This document shows positions 25,313-28,585 of a stretch of 28,585 nucleotides of DNA, piece by piece (positions within the stretch are counted from its first letter, which is position 1; each line of letters opens with the position of its first letter). Under the pieces are notes generated by a model. That model searched no databases, was not told the DNA's origin, and saw only the letters and a list, made by a program, of their open reading frames with translations. The position numbers were made by a program, and so were the translations under genes. Origin of the DNA: an uncultured bacterium (GTDB lineage Bacteria > Bacteroidota > Bacteroidia > Bacteroidales > Bacteroidaceae); NCBI GenBank assembly GCA_905215555.1, contig CAJMQU010000056.1, positions 1 to 28,585 of the forward strand. Reading direction: 5' to 3'.

Positions 25313-25616
25313 GAATTGTTTGGTAATAGTTTATTTCAATACAAAGAATATAACTTTAACCCCGTCAACCAGGTTGTGAAAAGGCTACACCCTTTCACCC
25401 CGATTATGCCAATGCCATTTTCAAGAAAGCCTTTGACTGTACATTGAGTCGCTACGTGACAGAGGATTACCAGATTCAGATATTCTTTGGTGGCATACAA
25501 AAAAGCATCTCAAAGATATCACGCATGGGGCATTCTTGAAACTACGGCGTATCAAATATGTTTTCCTTATACAGCGGCGCCCCATGATGATAGTGAAATA
25601 TGCCGATACGAGTTAA
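25313..25616 (+). pseudogene. Decayed coding fragment, unrecognised, two frameshifts
   Basis: Three consecutive rightward reading segments fit end to end with a frame change at each junction. The first, from 25313, reads ELFGNSLFQYKEYNFNPVNQ and on to VVKRLHP. The second, from 25393, reads FHPDYANAIFKKAFDCTLSR and YVTEDYQIQ. The third, 25488-25616, reads WWHTKKHLKDITHGAFLKLR and ends in KYADTS and a stop. The first segment has a stop just upstream and no start codon. The composition looks protein-like (balanced, G+C-richer than the flanking spacer), so I take it as the C-terminal part of a lost gene. I cannot name the family. Confidence 0.4.
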
Positions 25617-25685
25617 AATTCAGATTATCAAATTTATACTATTTATAATTCAGATTATAATAACCGCAATTATAAACACAAGGAT

Positions 25686-25707
25686 ATGATTCTTTTTATA
25701 GAATCAT
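25686..25707. other. Perfect 8-base inverted repeat (hairpin)
   Basis: ATGATTCT (25686-25693) and AGAATCAT (25700-25707) enclose six bases. It is not followed by a T run on either strand, so it is not an obvious terminator. The surrounding stretch 25617-26045 contains no gene I can support. Confidence 0.5.
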
Positions 25708-25798
25708 CCATATTCTCCCAACTTTTTGCAAAAACAGCCACGGATGGCAGGCTTTCTTTTGAAGAAAAATTGCAACAAACCATTTACAATACCCGCTC

Positions 25799-25842
25799 TA
25801 CACCTACTCCATATCTGCTCCACACCTGCTCCACTATTCTCG
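25799..25842. repeat. Four imperfect 11-base tandem units
   Basis: The units are TACACCTACTC, CATATCTGCTC, CACACCTGCTC and CACTATTCTCG. The last two units also contribute CTCCACT (25829-25835), which pairs with AGTGGAG (25855-25861). There is no spacer structure, so this is not a CRISPR array. It lies in the gene-free stretch before the DUF6266 promoter. Confidence 0.5.
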
Positions 25843-26045
25843 TCCCCGCATAGGAGTGGAGAAAACGCGGACATGACACGGATCGGAGAAAACCCGGACT
25901 TCAAATCAAAGAAAAACAAAGCGAATGAATGCTTCGATAAACAAAAAATAAGACATAAACCACTGATTATCAATTAACAAAAACTACAAACGCAAGATTA
26001 TGATAAACTTTATTTCAAAAAGGCCGATTTTAAAAAAAGATCCTA

Positions 26046-26053
26046 TATCTTTG
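26046..26053 (+). promoter_or_regulatory. Promoter of the DUF6266 gene, -7 element TATCTTTG
   Basis: Perfect TAnnTTTG on the plus strand, 120 bases before the ATG at 26174. The predicted transcript start falls at or next to the hairpin at 26058-26083. No TTTG is seen at -33. Confidence 0.55.
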
Positions 26054-26057
26054 CCAC

Positions 26058-26083
26058 TGCAACGGAAACAAAACACCGTTGCA
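26058..26083 (+). promoter_or_regulatory. Perfect hairpin at the 5' end of the DUF6266 transcript
   Basis: TGCAACGG and CCGTTGCA form an 8-base perfect stem around the A-rich loop AAACAAAACA. It begins four bases after the -7 element, so it would be the extreme 5' end of the mRNA. An eight-codon frame (MKIAAEVF, 26098-26124 including stop) follows in the leader. Confidence 0.5.
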
Positions 26084-26173
26084 AACTGAATAACACGATG
26101 AAGATTGCTGCAGAAGTCTTTTAGCGAGTTCACACAGAAAACTAAATTATTTACAACACAAAAAAGAAAAATT

Positions 26174-26884
26174 ATGGGAACAATCAAACAGGGAATCCTC
26201 GGAGGATTCTCAGGAAAAGTAGGAACAGTAGTAGGTAGCACATGGAAAGCGGTACACTATATGCGTGCACTGGCAGTGAATATCAACAATCCGCGCACAG
26301 AAAAACAACAGAACCAGCGCTCTAAATTTGCGGTAACCATCAATTTCGCAAAAACAATGACGCCTTTTCTGCGATTTGGATACAAAGAGTATTCCGGGCA
26401 GCAAACCACATTCAATGCAGCCGTATCTTACGTTCTGAAACATGCACTGAAAGGTAGCGGAACAAACGTCTCTATTGACTACAACAAGGCTTTGGTGACA
26501 CATGGCAGCCTGATGCCGGCAATGGATGCCACGGTAACAGTAAGCGGAAACAAGGCCGCTTTCGCCTGGACCGACAACAGCGGCATGGGCGATGCAGCAC
26601 TTACAGACGCCGCCATGCTGCTGGCATACAACAAGGATAAGGGAATGGCCGTCTACGACATAGCCGCAGCCACGCGTTCCGATGCCAAAGCAGAACTGAA
26701 ACTGCCCGCCAACTGGAGCAGTGACGCACTGGCCATTTATCTGGGATTTTGTAACGAAAACGCCACCAGCGTTGCCAACAGCGTATGCCTGCAAGACACT
26801 CCGGTGAGCGGAGACTCGGAAGGCAGCGGCTCGGAAGGCGGCGGCTCGGGCAGTGGAGGCGTGGACGAAAATCCGCTGGGGTAA
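26174..26884 (+). CDS. DUF6266 family protein with Gly/Ser-rich acidic tail
   Basis: A 236-residue protein. The start is the ATG at 26174, where the conserved family opening GTIKQGILGGFSGKVGTVVG begins; a longer frame from 26105 would lack an ATG. Visible blocks are WKAVHYMRALAVNINNPRTE, KFAVTINFAKTMTPFLRFGY and AFAWTDNSGMGDAALTDAAM, followed by VYDIAAATRSDAKAELKLP and LAIYLGFCNENATSVANSVC. The family is Bacteroidetes-specific, found in many tandem copies in some genomes, and of unknown function. No signal peptide is seen. The C-terminal 25 residues (from SGDSEGSGSEGGGSGSGG) are low-complexity and flexible. It is monocistronic with its own promoter and terminator. Confidence 0.85.
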   Translation: MGTIKQGILGGFSGKVGTVVGSTWKAVHYMRALAVNINNPRTEKQQNQRSKFAVTINFAKTMTPFLRFGYKEYSGQQTTFNAAVSYVLKHALKGSGTNVSIDYNKALVTHGSLMPAMDATVTVSGNKAAFAWTDNSGMGDAALTDAAMLLAYNKDKGMAVYDIAAATRSDAKAELKLPANWSSDALAIYLGFCNENATSVANSVCLQDTPVSGDSEGSGSEGGGSGSGGVDENPLG

Positions 26885-26918
26885 AATGACGGCAGACTGC
26901 CGGAACTGAAAAAAAGGA

Positions 26919-26965
26919 AGGGAAGCTGATTGGAGATAAAGACTCCGGCAGCTTCCCTCTTTTTA
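26919..26965 (+). terminator. Bidirectional terminator between the DUF6266 gene and miaB
   Basis: A perfect 10-base stem (AGGGAAGCTG 26919-26928 with CAGCTTCCCT 26949-26958), with an inner GGAG/CTCC pairing, runs into CTTTTT on the plus strand. On the minus strand it is followed by TCCTTTTTTTC. It therefore serves both convergent genes. Confidence 0.88.
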
Positions 26966-26988
26966 TAATGGTTGTTATAGTAATCTTT

Positions 26989-28359
26989 TTACTCTACTTC
27001 TTCTCCCTTCAGCGTTGCCGAACTTGCTTCAGTAATCTTCACCTTCACGAAATCGCCCACCCGGTGCGTTCCACGGTCGAATACCACTACACGGTTCTGC
27101 TCAGTACGCCCTACCAATTGTTCGCGTGAACGTTTGGAAACTCCTTCCACCAATACTTCATACGTCTTGCCGATGCAACGGGCATTCGACTCGGCAGAAA
27201 GACGATTCTGCAAAGCGATAATCTCATTCAACCGGCGTATCTTCACTTCTTCGGGCACATCATCCGGCAAATGCTTGGAAGCATACGTGCCGGGACGCTC
27301 GGAATATTTAAACATGAAAGCAGAGTCATAACCACACTCTTCCATCAGAGAAAGGGAAAGTTGATGGTCTTCTTCCGTCTCGGAATGGAAACCAGAGAAA
27401 ATATCTGTAGACAAACCGCAATCGGGGATGATACGGCGGATAGCATCCACACGCTCCAGATACCACTCACGGGTATATTTGCGATTCATCAGTTTCAGGA
27501 TGCGCGAACTTCCGCTCTGCACCGGCAGATGGATATGCTTGCACACATTGGGAACCTGCGCAATCACTTCCAGCGTTTCATCGCTCATATCCTTGGGATG
27601 CGAAGTGGTGAAACGGACACGCACGCCCGGCGCAGCCTCAGCCACGGTGCGGAGCAACATAGGGAAAGAGACAACTTCACCATCCGGCTTCTCAAAGCGG
27701 TAGGAGTTGACGTTCTGCCCCAAAAGGGTGATTTCCTTATAACCCTTCGCCACCAAGTCGGACACTTCGTTCAGGATGCTTTCCACATCACGACTACGCT
27801 CACGACCGCGGGTATAGGGGACAATGCAATACGTGCAGAAATTATTACATCCGCGCATAATAGACACAAATCCGGAAATGTGGTTACCGCAAATGCGCGA
27901 AGGAATGACATCCCGGTAAGTCTCCGTTGTAGACAGTTCCACATTGATGGCTTTTTCACCCGCCTCTACGGCGGCAACCAAGTCGGGAAGAGTGAGATAA
28001 GCATCAGGACCTACCACCAGGTCAACGTGGTGCTTGGTAATCAGATCATCCTTTACGCGCTCGGCCATACATCCCAACACACCCACAATCAGGTTGCGTT
28101 TCTTCTTCTTGAGCGAGTGGAAAAATTCCAAACGATTCAGAATCTTCTGTTCGGCATTGTCGCGGATAGAACAAGTGTTCATAAACACTGCATCCGCTTC
28201 TTCCAGCGTGTCGGCTGTTGAGTATCCCGCCATCTGCATCACAGAGGCAATTACTTCACTATCTGCCACATTCATCTGGCAGCCATAGGTTTCGATGAAC
28301 AACTTCTTGTTGTCATCAGCAGTTGCAGATTTAAAGTCTGCTCCCGTTACTTTTTCCAT
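26989..28359 (-). CDS. miaB: tRNA-2-methylthio-N6-dimethylallyladenosine synthase
   Basis: A 456-residue radical-SAM methylthiotransferase that converts i6A37 to ms2i6A37 in tRNAs reading UNN codons. The N-terminal MTTase domain carries cysteines at 27 (ETYGCQMN), 63 (NTCSIRDNAE) and 97 (GVLGCMAER) for the auxiliary 4Fe-4S cluster. The radical-SAM motif CNNFCTYC places cysteines at 171, 175 and 178. RGRERSR and HLPVQSGSSRILKLMNRKYT follow, and a C-terminal TRAM domain (about 385-450) ends the protein. Length is normal. It has its own promoter and is convergent with the DUF6266 gene. Confidence 0.97.
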   Translation of the reverse strand: MEKVTGADFKSATADDNKKLFIETYGCQMNVADSEVIASVMQMAGYSTADTLEEADAVFMNTCSIRDNAEQKILNRLEFFHSLKKKKRNLIVGVLGCMAERVKDDLITKHHVDLVVGPDAYLTLPDLVAAVEAGEKAINVELSTTETYRDVIPSRICGNHISGFVSIMRGCNNFCTYCIVPYTRGRERSRDVESILNEVSDLVAKGYKEITLLGQNVNSYRFEKPDGEVVSFPMLLRTVAEAAPGVRVRFTTSHPKDMSDETLEVIAQVPNVCKHIHLPVQSGSSRILKLMNRKYTREWYLERVDAIRRIIPDCGLSTDIFSGFHSETEEDHQLSLSLMEECGYDSAFMFKYSERPGTYASKHLPDDVPEEVKIRRLNEIIALQNRLSAESNARCIGKTYEVLVEGVSKRSREQLVGRTEQNRVVVFDRGTHRVGDFVKVKITEASSATLKGEEVE

Positions 28360-28382
28360 AATTCCTTTTTTTATTTCAGCCG

Positions 28383-28390
28383 CAAAGATA
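28383..28390 (-). promoter_or_regulatory. miaB promoter, -7 element TATCTTTG
   Basis: Perfect TAnnTTTG on the minus strand, 23 bases before the miaB ATG, giving a short leader. No clear -33 element. Confidence 0.6.
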
Positions 28391-28503
28391 CGCCTTCGAG
28401 TCTAATTTACAGACGAAACGAGAAAAAAATAACACTCAATAGTTAGATTTTGAGACCTTTCTGATAATTAATGTTAAGAGAGTAAACATTTTCAAGGCAG
28501 TTG

Positions 28504-28535
28504 TTTGGCATAGTTGGAAATATTTCACAAATTTG
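28504..28535 (+). promoter_or_regulatory. Candidate rightward promoter TTTG-N20-CAAATTTG
   Basis: TTTG at 28504-28507 is a perfect -33 element and CAAATTTG at 28528-28535 differs from TAnnTTTG at one base, with the standard 20-base spacing. It points out of the window to a gene beyond 28585. A 12-codon frame (MKETLDFFIVKV, 28540-28578) follows directly; it is probably leader sequence rather than a gene. Confidence 0.45.
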
Positions 28536-28585
28536 TGCAATGAAAGAAACATTAGATTTTTTCATAGTTAAGGTTTAGGTTAAAA

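Noticed and set aside
25799..25842. Possible CRISPR array
   Set aside because: Units are only 11 bases, contiguous, imperfect and without spacers, and no cas gene is present.
27271..28221. A 316-codon plus-strand frame opposite miaB
   Set aside because: It is an antisense shadow; miaB carries all six cluster cysteines in the other strand.
94..28585. tRNA or rRNA genes in the intergenic gaps
   Set aside because: I inspected the gaps for cloverleaf-like arms and T-loop sequences and saw none.

Overview
The window is chromosomal DNA from a Bacteroides-type organism (Bacteroidales; species not determined). The evidence is a SusC/SusD pair, proteins of Bacteroidetes-restricted families (GLPGLI, DUF3244, DUF3836, DUF6266, DUF3098, DUF6377), and repeated copies of the Bacteroides -7 promoter element TAnnTTTG on the upstream side of genes. 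Genes read leftward (minus strand) except the DUF3836 gene (17.4 kb) and the DUF6266 gene (26.2 kb).

Left part (1-8.3 kb): the first codons of metK are preceded, on the minus strand, by a leader that looks like a SAM-II riboswitch with its own promoter. Upstream of that is a susC - susD - secreted histidine-type phosphatase operon ending in a clear terminator. It is probably controlled by the adjacent membrane-anchored TPR/HTH regulator of the DUF6377 type. This suggests uptake coupled to removal of phosphate from a phosphorylated substrate.

Central part (8.4-14.6 kb): a compact housekeeping cluster, read in the order methyltransferase, ftsX, DUF3098, uppP, truB, queA, folK, flippase-like LPG_synthase_TM protein. 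It covers envelope and division functions, tRNA modification and folate synthesis. Several genes overlap or lie within 20 bases.

Accessory part (14.7-26.9 kb): a single-gene GH89 alpha-N-acetylglucosaminidase unit faces a divergent DUF3836 secreted protein across a 342-base regulatory gap with direct repeats. Next comes a visibly A+T-richer block. Upstream to downstream it holds a TPR lipoprotein regulator, a DUF3244 secreted protein, a membrane-anchored thioredoxin-fold protein (CPYC), a GLPGLI protein, a TonB-dependent receptor, and the in-frame-deleted remnant of a C39-peptidase ABC exporter. I read this as a peptide-export/redox/receptor locus of the GG-leader type that has lost its exporter while keeping the receptor side intact. 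Beyond it lies about 0.9 kb of decayed coding sequence and small repeats, then a DUF6266 gene whose mRNA begins with a perfect hairpin.

Right end (27-28.6 kb): miaB with its own promoter, facing the DUF6266 gene across a bidirectional terminator. The last bases hold a candidate rightward promoter for a gene outside the window.

Most notable: (i) the metK leader, where a 7-base downstream segment can pair with the aptamer core and gives a visible switch; (ii) the SusCD-phosphatase operon; (iii) the eroded C39-exporter locus with a surviving receptor operon.
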